From Syngnathus acus (Eukaryota > Chordata > Actinopteri > Syngnathiformes > Syngnathidae): DNA of 64,000 nucleotides. A model generated the notes under the pieces. That model worked only from the letters and a program-made list of their open reading frames with translations, had not been told where the DNA came from and did no database searches. The stretch is taken from contig NC_051097.1 of NCBI RefSeq assembly GCF_901709675.1, positions 8,038,039-8,102,038 of the forward strand, written 5' to 3'. This document shows, in pieces, positions 1 through 12,000 of the stretch. Position 1 is the first letter of the stretch; every line of letters starts with the position of its first letter. The position numbers were made by a program, and so were the translations under genes.

Positions 1-69
1 TTTACTTCTTTTGAGGTCCCGTGGGCCCTCCCCCGACCGCACATGGCAACCCCAGGATGGCTGCTCACC

Positions 70-120
70 TTCCCGGCCACACGGCCGAGCCGTACGATGC
101 CCAGCTTGAAGTCCGACATC
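70..120 (-). CDS. zmynd19: ZMYND19 first coding exon (partial gene, runs off left edge)
   Basis: The minus strand reads a 17-codon exon, starting at position 120, that encodes MSDFKLGIVRLGRVAGK. It is followed by a good splice donor (gtgagc, 64-69). This matches the N-terminus of the MYND-type zinc-finger protein ZMYND19 (MIZIP), which in human begins MTDFKLGIVRLGRVAGK; the rest of the protein would lie left of the window. ZMYND19 is reported as a membrane- or cytoskeleton-associated adaptor that binds the melanin-concentrating hormone receptor. Only exon 1 is visible, so its MYND domain cannot be checked. The near-identity over 17 residues and the donor in the right phase make the call firm despite the length. 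Confidence 0.85.
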
Positions 121-1256
121 AGGAGAGTGCGATGCGCTGGATCCAAACCGGTGTTAAACGTCGTTGGCGGGGGGAGGCAGCCCCCTAAAGCCCCGTTGCG
201 TTGCCGTTTGGGTTAAGTGGCTCAACGTCAGGCGGGACTCCGGCTTTCTCCGGCGGCAGCCCGGCCTCGGTGACACCACTGTTGGCGCAGGGGAGGAGGG
301 CGAGCTCCGAAGGGGGCGGGACGACAGCAGACTCGTTCTACTGGCCAATCAAAACGACCATTATGTTTTCTCAAAACATTAACTTCCGTATTTATATCCA
401 ATGGGCATCGTGTACGGCCTAGCACCGCCTATATATTGCATTGCGTCATCACTCTCGTGACCGATCCCATCCATTTTCGCGGGGAAAGGGCGATAAATTG
501 GGTGGGATTTGTCAAACACTTCACGTCTTTTATATTTTTTTGTGCACGTCAACGCTACAAATCAGCAATAGACGTCACGATGCATGACGTGTTGGTTTTG
601 AAGCACTACTGACGCAGGTTTGAGGTGGTGCGCACACAGTCCAGCCTGTGCCTTCATGTCCACTCCAGAAGCTATAAGCAAGACCAAAATGCATCTCTTC
701 TGTACAGCAGTGTTTTCAACCTCTGTTGAATCAAGGCACACATTTTGATGAAATCTCATGGAACACCATCAACAATACATAATAAGTATAAAGACTAGAT
801 ACAATCAGTAGAACCCAAAATGGTTCTGTTTGGGACATGGGGTCTTGAAACTTTTGGGTTCGTCCTTTTATAATTATTGCCATGTCTACACAATTTTGTG
901 TCGATTGATGAAAATGGTATTACTTATGAGGTATTTTCCCACTAACTTGCAAGGGACCTCTCATGAGTAAACTGTGTGTGTGGGGGGGGGAAGGGGTGGG
1001 GGGGGGTCTGTAATCTCCCCCCCCCCCCAATAAAATACAAATACGTTAACCACACACATATGCAGGTGCTTTGGTCTTCAACCTGATCATAATTAAAAAT
1101 TAGAATATTGATCATTTATTTAGTTATTTACATCTTGGACCAGGTCAACTTTACAAATAGCGCTGACATTTGTCTCACGACTTCCGGGTAGCGCTCACCT
1201 GTTACACCTGCGTTACAGCGCAGACTCAGCCGCGTCCTTAGACAACACCTGCTGCC
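121..1256. other. zmynd19/bspry divergent intergenic and promoter region
   Basis: Divergent spacer between zmynd19 (-) and bspry (+). Next to zmynd19 it contains a GC box (gggggcggg, about 312-320) and two CCAAT motifs (345-349, 398-402). A TATATATT stretch followed by ttgcgtcatc lies near 429-450. Two CACCTG-type E-boxes lie just upstream of bspry (about 1196-1209). G and C homopolymers fill about 981-1028. No further exon was recognised. Confidence 0.5.
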
Positions 1257-3661
1257 ATGATGACAGAAGAGCTGACCGATTTAACCGCAACGAAACCCGC
1301 CGTGGAAGTTAAAAGCGTGGCGATGAGCCCCACGGAGCAGCCAATATTCGCCGTGCTCGGGGCTGACCCCTCCGCAGCCCCGGGGAAGAAGTCAAACGGC
1401 GGGGCTAAGTCACCTCCTGCGACCGCTGTAATGGCCACCACCTCCGACACTGAGTCCGGGATCTTCTCCGGGGAGAGCGAAACGTGCGTGGAGCACGAGT
1501 GCGAGCTGGACTGGTTCTGCGTGACCGAGTTGAAGCTAATTTGCTCCCACTGCACCATAGTCGGCTCCTGCCACGGACACTCCGTGACGCCCCTGGAGAA
1601 CAGAGTCACTGCAGTCCGGGTCAGTCTTGGTCGTCGTCCGCTCCTCCTCGACACCTTGTAACAAAAACGGATAAGGGTTAGAAAATGGATGGATTAATAA
1701 TTTATCTAACGTCATGCTGTACTCAATTACATATAATTATTTTATTGTTAGAAAAATGACAAGATGATCGTTTACCCGAAAATACCTGATTTAACTCCTA
1801 CAAGTGAACTAAAACTTTCCATTTCCACAACACTTGCAGACATTTCTGTGAGGGGTGTGACTTTACATTGCTTCGTGCAATGCTTTGTGTACGCTTAACG
1901 TCAAAAGATATGGACATTGGTTGTGAGCACATACCAAAGAAACCAAGAGGCTGTGGCCGGCCGGGTGTGTATTGTGTAGAATTTGTTTACATATCTCAGA
2001 GCCCAATAATTCAACACCCAAATCCTTTGAAGGTTGTGTGGCGTGTCCATCAAGTTTTTTTGAAAGCACCCTTGACTAATTCCTCTCCCACGACAGGATT
2101 TTCTCGTTGGTTTTCCAGCTCATTCATATTTTTCTTTTTTTTTTTTTTTCTACCTTCCAACCAGAATCATCTTGTGGACGTGTGTGAAAAAATGCAGCTG
2201 CAGGCGCAGAGGATGGAAAAGTTCATCGAGCACACACTTAAAGCCAAGGAGCAAAAGCTTCAGGTGGGAGATGTGTCTATTTTATTGCGTCATTGTTCTC
2301 CTTGTTCACGCGTGGAACTGGTTTAGGTGGCAGCGAACGTGGCTCGGGAGCGGGTGGTGGCCCGGGTCACTGCCGCCCGCGAGGCCCTGGAGGAGGAGGA
2401 GCAGCGCCTCCTGGAGGAGGTCCAACGGGAGGAGGAGCGTGTGGAGCAGTGCCTCCTAACCCAGAGGGCTCACTGGGGCCAGGCCATGGCCAGCCTGACA
2501 GGCACACGCTCCCGCTTAGTGCACACCCTCACACACTCTTCCGATGCACAGCTGGTGGTGGGTCTCATTATGTTTTAAATAATATTATAAAATCATGACA
2601 TAATTGCTGTATTTCTGTCTTCAGATGAGCATTCAGGAGATTGCTGAAAGGTAAGGCAGGGCAACACGCCTTTTACATTCGAAGCAGATGCCGATGTCCG
2701 TTCTTTATTTCAGAGTGGAGGAGGCCGACGGAGTGGGCCAGCCGTGCGATACGGAACAGCTCAACATGAAGCCAGGTTGTAGCGACAGCATCCTGCTGAG
2801 GGGAATGTGGGCCACAGCCATGCTACACGGGCCAAAGGGTTGGTCCAGTGCGTTATCCACACAGGGGGTCTACGGTTTATGACTGTGCCAAGTGTGACAT
2901 TTTCAAAGGTATCAGATATTTGAACACAAATGGTGGAGCGACACAAGTAGACATATAACATTTGCAGGCATATATTCTTTGTCCTCTGCAAAGAATGACA
3001 AATCTTACTGAAGTTTATTACTGAGCTGCTCAGAAGCAAGCACATTGGGGTAACGTCCTAGACTGTAGACCCTCAAAATGGACCCACATTGACTCTTTGG
3101 TGACATCCCATTCTTGTGTTTGCAGCTTATGCATTGTCCTCTTTAAAGTTTGACGAGCGCACCGCTAACCACCTCCTGTCGCTCTCTGACGACCGCTGCA
3201 CTCTGACCTACCTCCACAAGAAACCTCGCCAGCCTCTGCCTTACGACCCGGCCCGCTTCGACTGCTGGCCCAACGCCCTGGGCTCCCTGTCCTTGTCCTC
3301 CGGCACCCATAGCTGGGTGGTGGAGGTTGGCCAGAGCGCCGCTTTCAAGGTGGGCATCTGCTACGTGGGCCTGCAGCGGAAAGGCTCCGGGGACCTGGCC
3401 CGGCTGGGACACAACGACCAATCGTGGGTGCTGTCCCACTACGACGGTGAGTACTCTTTCTTGCACGCGGGAGAGAAGGCGCTGCTACGAATGGCGACAA
3501 GACCCCAGAGGGTCGGCATCCTGCTGGACTGGCCCAGTCACACTCTGCTGTTTTACGAGCCCGAATCCGCCACCATTTTGCACTGTGTTACGCATCACTT
3601 CGCCGGCCCTTTGTTGCCCGCGTTTGCCGTGACTGACCAATATATAACCATATTACATTGA
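1257..3661 (+). CDS. bspry: BSPRY, B-box and SPRY domain-containing protein
   Basis: Six coding exons: 1257-1619, 2165-2263, 2327-2557, 2625-2650, 2714-2838, 3126-3661. All junctions are GT-AG and in phase, giving 459 aa (human 402). The N-terminus is a low-complexity stretch, then a B-box zinc motif (about aa 75-115; the cysteines and histidines of CVEHEC, LICSHC and CHGH are visible). A charged coiled coil (about aa 122-240, rich in E/R) follows. The last exon encodes a PRY/SPRY domain with the LSDDR, FDxWPNAL and GHNxxSWVxSxYD signatures. There is no RING, which separates it from TRIM proteins. In mammals BSPRY is an epithelial and embryonic protein linked to calcium entry through TRPV6 and to 14-3-3 binding. 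The 26-bp exon 4 is small but its phase is consistent with its neighbours. A downstream AATAAA at 4131 would give a 470-nt 3'UTR. Confidence 0.93.
2921..2951 (+). repeat. Interspersed repeat copy 1 (AACACAAATGGTGGAGC)
   Basis: Shares AACACAAATGRTGSAGCRACACA with copies at 28741-28770 and 51639-51668. It lies in the last intron of bspry. Confidence 0.55.
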
Positions 3662-4794
3662 CAACAACAAACTACTTCTTAACATGAACAATGTGAATGT
3701 CTGTCTGGTCACTATTCAGACAGTAAAAGCAATTCTAAAATTGTTTATAATGGCTGTTAAATCAAGTGCACTGACCGTTGAGTTAAAACCCTGGACGGCA
3801 ACAGTGGTGGTCTTCTACCATCTATCAACTCAGGATTCAAACCCACACCACCACCTCATCACTGGCTAGGATGTCAAGTGCAGAAGTTGGGCTACCAACT
3901 TTACTTTGGTGCACAACCTGGCATCTGTGAGCACAAAACACAATCATACTTATGTTTTGTCTCCTTTGTTCTTCTACTCTGTCTATTGGCAGTTAGCAAA
4001 GTAGCTTACCAGTGCAACACTATCTTCAACTGATATTGTCCTTCCATTGCAACAAAGCCAATGGGAGGTGAATGTGTCGCCATCTAGTGGTGAGCTAGAA
4101 AATGGGTATGTGCACCCTCTCGCCCTGTCTAATAAAAAAGTAGTGCTTTGGTGTCACCTTGACTTCTGCACGAAATTCTAAACTTAATGGGGATAAATAA
4201 TTCCTGTCGTTTTTGTGATGCAACAGGGATCTGTAACTATCCTGAATATGCAGAAGATTACCATTATTGTAGCTTCAGATTGAAGAGTAGGTTATAATTG
4301 CTATTGGATGATACAGTAACATCTTATCACTTGACTGCTTTTTTATGATTAAATTGTTTTTTATATAATCTACCCATTGCCAATGATCTTTACACTGTAT
4401 TTTTGTATTTGGAATAAATGATTGATTGTCATATTTGTTTGCAGCATCCTCCCTTTCTTTATCCATCTCAATTATGGTTATATGAGCAATATTAAATTAC
4501 CCAAAGTTGGTCATTTGACACACAAAAAAGGAACCTGGAAACGGGTTTAAATTATTATTTTAAAATAGAAAGACACTTTTAAAACAGTCCCGAAAAGAAT
4601 AAGTCTTCAGGCATTTTTTTGTGAGTGAAAGCAAACAGCCACAAGAGGGCAGCATTGCCACACGCTCAATGTAAAGGCTATGGTGGAGTAGGAGAATAAT
4701 TTCCTCCTTGGTCATAAATCAATAAAAAAATATATATACAAAATACACTATCACCTTATCAAGTTTTTTTTTAAATGTTTCAAGTTACTGAATG
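3662..4794. other. bspry/coq4 convergent spacer
   Basis: 3' ends of two converging genes. It holds the bspry 3'UTR, two CTCF-like motifs in opposite orientation (4077-4090 and 4639-4652) and otherwise AT-rich unique sequence. No exon was recognised and no canonical minus-strand AATAAA for coq4 is close to its stop. Confidence 0.4.
4131..4136 (+). terminator. Candidate polyadenylation signal of bspry
   Basis: AATAAA on the plus strand 470 nt after the bspry stop codon, with GU-rich sequence (gtgctttggtgtcacc) just downstream. It is the first canonical signal after the gene. Confidence 0.5.
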
Positions 4795-7017
4795 CTAAGT
4801 GAGCATGTACGGGGGCGGCTGGATGTTAAGTTCTCTTCTCAGATCGTCCAGGCTCTGCTCCCATCGCCTCTCGTAAAAAACACAGAGAACGCAACGGGCC
4901 TGCCGGCCATTCCGCACCGCCCACGGGCCGAAAGATGTGACCAGTGACTGCAAACGACTGGGAAGAGGTTGTAAAAGGAAACAATGTGACAAATCAGCAC
5001 GGTTCCCGACACACACCCGGATGTTGTGCAACTAAATGAACAATTAACAATGAGTGATAAAACAGTACCTGGCGTTGAGCCGAAGAGGTCCCAACAGAGC
5101 TCCAAGGGCGCACATGGGGAGCCCGGTTTGAGCTGCTTCGAACCATTTCACTGCCACTTCACCTGAGGATGTTTTGTATTTTAGAATGTAGTGGAAATTT
5201 CGTTATGATTATTCACTGTTATTGCTCACCGAGCATGTTGGTGGGCATTCCCAGCAAGGTGTGGAGGAGGTCGTGGACCTCTCTGTATCTTTGCATGACG
5301 TAGGCCAGTTCCTCGTCATCCACGAACTTCACGTTGGCCCTCGAGTCTGGCGTCACGTGCTGAGGAGCCAATAAAACCGTCTCTCAAATGTCGACTGTAA
5401 ATTAACCTGAGAATTAACTCACATTGTCGTCAAGGAAACTGAGGTATTCCCGACCAAACGATCCCTCGGGTAAGGAGGCCATCTTTTGTAAATCAAGCGT
5501 TGACAGACGGATCCTGGGCCTTTCCCTGCAGTTTAGCAACGACAAAATGCAAAATTCTTCTCTGGGACCGGAAGATGAGGTTTGGGACGATGTCGCTGTG
5601 CCGACTCACGTGAGAATCGTGTATCCCTCGGGGTCGTTTCTCATGCGGTCCCTGAGGTTTAGCAAGGCCAGGTGGCCTGTCGTCTCTCCGAGAACTGCGA
5701 CCATGTCTGTGGGGGAGTTTTCTGTATCATTATCACTCGGTTAACCTCTAACCCTGAAATTTTAATCTCAGTTTCGATAGCAAATTCCTCTTCCTGATTG
5801 CTGCAGACTTCCTGTCAACTGATTAAGTCCGAAACACTTTAAATCACTAATTGGATTTTGAAACATTTGGCTGGCCTGTATTTAACCTTTGGTTTGTAGA
5901 ATGCAAATGACTCACTTATTAACTCTTAATTCACTCCAGTTTAATAAAGGAACCTCATAAAATGTCAAATCTGTATAAATGTGTACAAATAAAAAGTCTA
6001 CACACCCCTGTTCAAATACCAGGTTTTTATGATATAATTTCAAAACCTTTTCAGCCATTAATCTGACCTATGTATAACCACAATAAAAAATGATTAAAAT
6101 GACAGAGAAGTGGTTGCACAAGTGTGCACACCCACACAAAACCACAAAAAAATCAAAACCCCCAAATTCAAAACAGTAAGGCTGACGTACAAACTAGAAG
6201 GTCACCGTGCTGCCCAGAGCCGAATCTATTTAGTGAAAACGAAAGCCTGACTGAAAAACAAAAATATAATGAAATGAAAGTTGATGAGGGCTTGATAATC
6301 TTACAACTGCCTAGTCCAACGGTCGTCCTCGATGAAACTTTCAGGTTGACTGAACTGCGTGGGTGTCACCTTCTCTTGTTTCTTTTCATCTACAAAGAAA
6401 AGGGAAACAGATAACCCAGGTACAATCTTCTCACCGTGCCTGTAGGGGTCTTGCAGCGCTGCCACCCCCGAGCCGACCGCCAGCAAGGCCTTCTGAATCG
6501 GAGAGGTAAGGATGTGACCGGGATAGAGTTCTTCATGGTAACGACTATCTGTCAACTTGCTCCTGCGATTCGCACACGCTGCAGAGACAAATAAAATGGA
6601 CAATTTTCACATATTATACAAATAACACATATGCAGACATGAATTGCACCAAACAATTATTAAACAGCAAAACCTGTTTCTTGTTAAAGTTCCATTAAAA
6701 ATCACCGATCATGTTTGTAGAGCATTGCAAATGAACTAATAGAGTATAAAAGAAGTGTTAAATGTAACCTGGCTAAGTTAAGGTGGACTCTTCACCAGCT
6801 TCAAGTCTGCACTGTCCTATCGCCCTGAGAGCAAGAATTTGACCTCCACCGTGTCATTTACACTCGAACAGTTGAATCACATTTGAAATCATTTTTAAAC
6901 TTTGACCGTCATAACCATAATCTATAACGCTTTAACACGTCAGCGGTGAAAATTCATACCATTAGTGATCACTGCGGAGTGGACGCGATGAAGCGATTTA
7001 GCTACTCGCCGTAACAT
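4795..7017 (-). CDS. coq4: COQ4, mitochondrial ubiquinone biosynthesis protein
   Basis: Seven exons on the minus strand: 6960-7017, 6435-6578, 5610-5706, 5423-5525, 5230-5359, 5069-5162, 4795-4957. All are in phase and give 262 aa (human 265). COQ4 is a matrix-side inner-membrane protein that organises the CoQ synthome and acts on the quinone ring C1. The zinc motif HDxxHx11E is intact at residues H163, D164, H167 and E179, the same positions as in human. Other signatures are PLQ/PIQK-type helix 1 with NPYRH/DPYRH, GETTGH-like sequence (ends H-L here), [10 protein letters not shown] and the C-terminal YERRWEQSL. The N-terminus ([16 protein letters not shown]) is basic and amphipathic, as expected for a mitochondrial targeting peptide. 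An NRF1 palindrome lies 15 bp upstream of the ATG. Confidence 0.95.
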
Positions 7018-7031
7018 GATTTTGACGTTCT

Positions 7032-7041
7032 TGCGCATGCG
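7032..7041. promoter_or_regulatory. NRF1-type palindrome in the coq4 promoter
   Basis: TGCGCATGCG, the core of the nuclear respiratory factor 1 site, sits 15 bp upstream of the coq4 start codon and so probably near the transcription start. NRF1 controls many nuclear genes for mitochondrial proteins, which fits COQ4. Occupancy is inferred, not shown. Confidence 0.6.
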
Positions 7042-9048
7042 TGGTCTGCTACTTTTACTAAGCACGGTCGATGCACTTTCGTCTTACCCGTTTGCGCATT
7101 AATAGGTTGGCATCCACAATTTGAACACCGCCTCCACCTCTCAATATACCAATGATTAAGAAAAAATAATAAAGTATTTTAACGCTGATTTAATGGTCGC
7201 AACAAGAAGTTTAACAAAAGTTAATGACGTGACGTTCCACAGAAGTCCGGTTCAGTTCTCGTCAACGAGGACGCTTCAGTGCTTGTACATTAGCAAAAAA
7301 CATTTTAATAGGTGATCCTAAACATACACACTGACTAAATATCCTTCGTTTATCAACAGAAGACTACAAATTTGGAGTCTTTCAAAATATTCTTTTGAGG
7401 GAGTGTAAAGTGACGTGGGTGTGGGTGGACTTATCAAACTAGGTTAACAGGGACTGCGTTTTTGCAAACTGTAAGTGTGTGTGTCGGTTAAAAGTGAGCT
7501 ACCCCGACGACTGGGTGAGTAAACTAGCATTTTTAGTTTCAATTTTGACAGCAGAGCAGGAGCATGGTACAAATATGCAGCGAGAGAGAGAGAGACTTTT
7601 TGCTGTTTATTTAGACTGTTGGCAAGGCTATCAACTTATTGTTTTGTTATCTCCCCCCTGGAAGTTGTTTGGACTGATTGTATTAGTGAATAGTTTACTT
7701 TGGTGAAAACACACTTGCATCCTGGTGATATGCTTTGTAATATGGTTGTACTTATTGTGTAGCTTCGTCCTTTTCTCAATTGCTATCTGGCCTTTATCGT
7801 CATGTAAAACTGCCCTTCAGCATTTTACATCTAGATAAGAGAGGCATAAAAGTGTTCAAAGGGTTTCTCTAGATCGCTTTTGTTGTAATAAGACATTTTC
7901 CTAGCAGTGGATATGCAGTAGCGTTGTCAAAGTCAGTGTTAAGGCAATGCTGCTTCTTATATTAACCAAAATATTTGAAATAAATGTTAACTTTAATTGC
8001 AATCCCAATAACAAACAAAAGTGCATAGAGAAATTCAGAAATGTGTTATAACGTTTTCAAAGAATTCTGCTATTTCAAAGGGTGCATTTTGAATCAATAT
8101 CAGCATACCATCTTCTTTTTTTTCCATCAAATATATTTTTATTGGGGAAGTTTTGAAAAGGAGGATGCCCCGTATATAGTTCCTATTTGACAGCTGCTGT
8201 GGAACAAATAAATGTTATTGTTTTATTGACTTAACTTCCTCTTCCAAACCCAGGTTACTTTTGAAAGATAAACAAAACTTTGATCTTTTCTGGACATTAC
8301 TCAATTGATGAAGTTTTTCAAACAATGGCAAAAAAACCCCGCCCTGTTTTATAAGTAACACTCCTCAATCATAATCATCATAATTGGTATGATTTGTTTT
8401 ATGTATTTCATTATTGCCAAACCAGGCAATTAATCATAAGTCACACCTCATGCAAATATGCATTTGTAGGTGTGTAAAGCCCAGATAGCTCTTTTTTAAA
8501 TTATTTTATTTTACATATATATGCATGACCTCATGCATGATGACATTTGCTGGCTTACTGGAAAGAGCACACTCATACACACACTTCATTCAAATCATTT
8601 TAAAACAAATGATCACGTTATGACTGTTCAGTACCGCTGGAAATTTCCAATTCATGACCCCCCACTATTTTAACAGCCACACTTCTAACACTGCTTTGCG
8701 CTCAATAACAAATGGAATTTTTAGCATATGCCGTGGGCCGCAAATGGCCGAGCCGTAGTTTGGAAATCGCTGACCTATGCAGTCCTTTTCGGCGGCCCGC
8801 ATGGTGGCGCTCACAGCTAACAGGAGACTGTTTTGCTTTTGCAAAATGATTAGGTAATGCTCTTAATTCAGCATTCCAAACTGATAACCACAATTGCGAT
8901 GTACTTTTGAGTTTCGCAGAAGGAGGTTGTTAAAACATTCTTGTCATTGCGGTTAAGACACAAGAACCTTGGAATGGCGGAAGACTTAGACACTGTACTG
9001 CCTGTGCTACTTTTACGCCATTAAGCTACTTTTTGTTGTTGTGAACAG
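7042..9048. other. coq4/traf2 divergent spacer with traf2 5' leader region
   Basis: Divergent spacer. The first 500 bp probably contain a shared or paired promoter. A possible traf2 non-coding first exon ends at a consensus donor (CTGG|gtgagt, about 7514) or at ctgtaagt (about 7470). The rest is AT-rich with no recognisable exon. The traf2 coding exon starts after a clear acceptor at 9046-9048. Confidence 0.4.
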
Positions 9049-9085
9049 TGTCTGTCCTGGACAAGCACCAATTTGATGGAGAAGA

Positions 9086-12000
9086 ATGTCCCGAATATGG
9101 ATGGAGAGCATCGTTCCTTTACCAGGCATTCCCCACAGCGTGCTGTCGGTGCCTATGGAAAATAAATACAAATGTCAGCAGTGTCTCCAGGTCCTCAGGA
9201 AGCCCGTCCAGGCTCAGTGCGGCCACCGCTTCTGCGTACACTGCTTCAAGCAGCTCACCAGGTAGACCCCCACCCTTCAAATTAAATCCTCACACATCTC
9301 TGTGGGAATTTCTTATCATCATATGCAGACTCATGTGTCTCATGACAGGACTTTGTGTAACGTCACTGACTCACAAGGATGTGGCCTTGACTCAGACTCG
9401 AGTTTAAGGTGGTCCGCTTTTTTTTGTTTCAGTCTCACTTCAGTATTCAAAATGAACTATAATAAAGTGAAATATCAATAAATATCAAACATGACCTCTT
9501 GGGGTTCACTTCAAATATATTTCAGTATTGCTGTATGTATTACACAATATTGACATTTTTATTTAAAAATTTGACAAAAAACTGTCGAGTGTGCGCCCCG
9601 AGTCTTCCAGTGGCCGTGCTTTATATATCTTTCTTCTGGGGGTCCGCACGACAGCTGCTGGTTGACCTCTGAACCGCTAGTCTGCCTTGCAGACCCTACA
9701 CAGTCTATTAATTGTTGCTTCCTGATTGCCACCAGCTGTAGCTCTACCTTCTAGCGCCAGTAAGTCTAAATTCCTGAAGCCAGACTCCGATATCCTGCAC
9801 AAACTTGACCAGTGCCCAACCTTGGTCACAAGTGAAATATACGTGGAATAAGAGCAGAATAAAAATATACAACAGTGACGTGGGACTTGCTTGTTCCGCT
9901 TCTGCTAATGGTTTGACCACTTATTTATTATTTCCCTATTTTTTTGGGGCACATCTCATTTCACCATTTCGGAAATAATTTCTGTTCCTTCTTAATACTT
10001 GTTGTTTCTTTAACTTTTGTTGTTCACAACTATTAAATTGGCAAACCTATTTATTTCTTTTTAGTTCGGGCCCAAAGCCGTGCGAAGCCTGCCGTGAGGA
10101 GAAGATCTACGAGGAGCCCACCTCCATCCTCAACATTGGCGATGTGAGTGAGAAACGTCCCTCGTTGTTATGACGACATGTTTTCACTTTGTTTGCTCAC
10201 CTTCTGCCAGGCTTTTCCAGACAACGCGGCCAGTCGAGAAATAGCCAGCCTGCCCGCGCAGTGTTTGAACCCAGGTTGCGCCTGGAAAGGATCCATCAAA
10301 GAATACGAGGTTAGGATTGCTATATAAAAAAAAAACAACACACATTTGATTGTATTTGAGCACAAAGGTGCTGTGTTTTGAGCTGCTTCTTCCCATGCTT
10401 GAACGCCTTCATTGCTGAGAACAGGAAGTGAAACTTAACATGCTTGTCTGGAAAGTCCCGCTTTTAACTGGCACAACAGCTTACTGGGAAAGTACCAGCG
10501 CTGAAAGGAAGGGCTGGGGAAACACAACTGGGGATTACTAAATAACCTGCTGATAGGAGGTCATTGTACTTTTTTTGGATTAATCACAAGTATTGATCTG
10601 AAGGCCTTATTTAATTTGTCGTTGGTCTTGCGCAAGTTTCTTGCAATTGTGCTTTTGTGGGAGGAAGTTGGGTGTGTGCAAACGTGTTGGGCAAGTTGAG
10701 TGACAGTGTGAAACCGTTGCCCTTTGCACTTTTTGGAAATGCGGGTTTCAACTATGTGTAATCATTTTGAAAAAATGTTGATCATTGACAATCTGATTTG
10801 GTAATAGAGGTTCTTCTCGGGGGTGGGGGGGGGGAATTTACACACTTTAAAATGCGAATATCTGAATGTCGCAAGCAAATAAAATAAAATAGGCTTAAGT
10901 TGTAAAATAAAAGATGTCTATCGAAATTCCTGCCCCCGATTGCAACAGATATTGATTTTAGAACTGATTTCTCAACGCTTCACCAATGTTCCACTATGCT
11001 GTTACGTGACAAATGTTTTCCTTATCGACTTCCTCTTTGGGATTCCTTCTAGATTGTCTTTCCAGTTGGTGTTATTTTATTCCATTTGCTAAAAAAAATA
11101 ATACATCCTCTTGTTTAACTCGGTTCCCGCATATTCTAACTTTTCGTGTCTCGTGAATGTCATTTCTTACCAGAGGTGTCAAATCCCGGTCTTGGTTTTA
11201 GTTTTTAGTTTGGTAAAGCTCGTCGTGTAGCTGTCGATTGATCAGAAGCACCTGTGGCAGGGTTTCGACTTTCTGGACCTCTTTTTGACACTTACTGTGG
11301 AAGTGTCGTGAAATGAAGGCACACTTTGTCCACTTTATTTTTTCTTTCCCCAACACATTCACTTCTATTTTCCTCAAAAATGAGAAATAGCGGGCCTACC
11401 TGCGACGATGGCTTCTGTGGCGGCGGCAGTCACTTGAGAGCACTGCTTTCTATTTGATAAGCCCCGCCTCCCCCTCTTGGCCCCGCCTCTTATTATTTTC
11501 TTATCATATCAAATATGTCCAACATAGACTGACCATTTCAGTTAATATTAAAAAGCTGTCAAACAAAAGTTTATTCACTTGTATACTAAATAGGTTGAGG
11601 ATGTTTAACAAAGATTCCTCTGAAATATCATTTTAAATATATGCTTTGTATAAAAAAATATATTTTAGATGGACGGATAGCAATACACGTGTTGCACGTT
11701 GACGTAAGATAGCGTGCCACTCTAATGATACCCAATCTGTTATTGTAAGAAAAGTACATTGTGTTGACTGGAATGCATGTATTCATTTTGCATTTGTGAG
11801 TGTTAAAGGCGTGTGCAAGCTTGTTTGTTGGCATTGCAGCTAAAGTGAATTAGTTATGGGTGAGTGCTTTTATTGTATTCATTCTATTAAAAAAAATGCC
11901 AGCCATTTTGGCCACACCTGCGATCCATCCAGATCATTGCATTCTCAGTGGATGATGTTTCGCCACTTGAACCGTGCAATGCTCAGATCAGATGTCCATG

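Noticed and set aside
429-436. TATATATT as a TATA box for an extra plus-strand gene
   Set aside because: No following exon or donor in coding context was found between it and bspry; kept only as part of the promoter region description.
1238-1654. 138-codon minus-strand frame opposite bspry exon 1
   Set aside because: It is the shadow of the bspry first exon, whose plus-strand reading matches the B-box and splices in phase.
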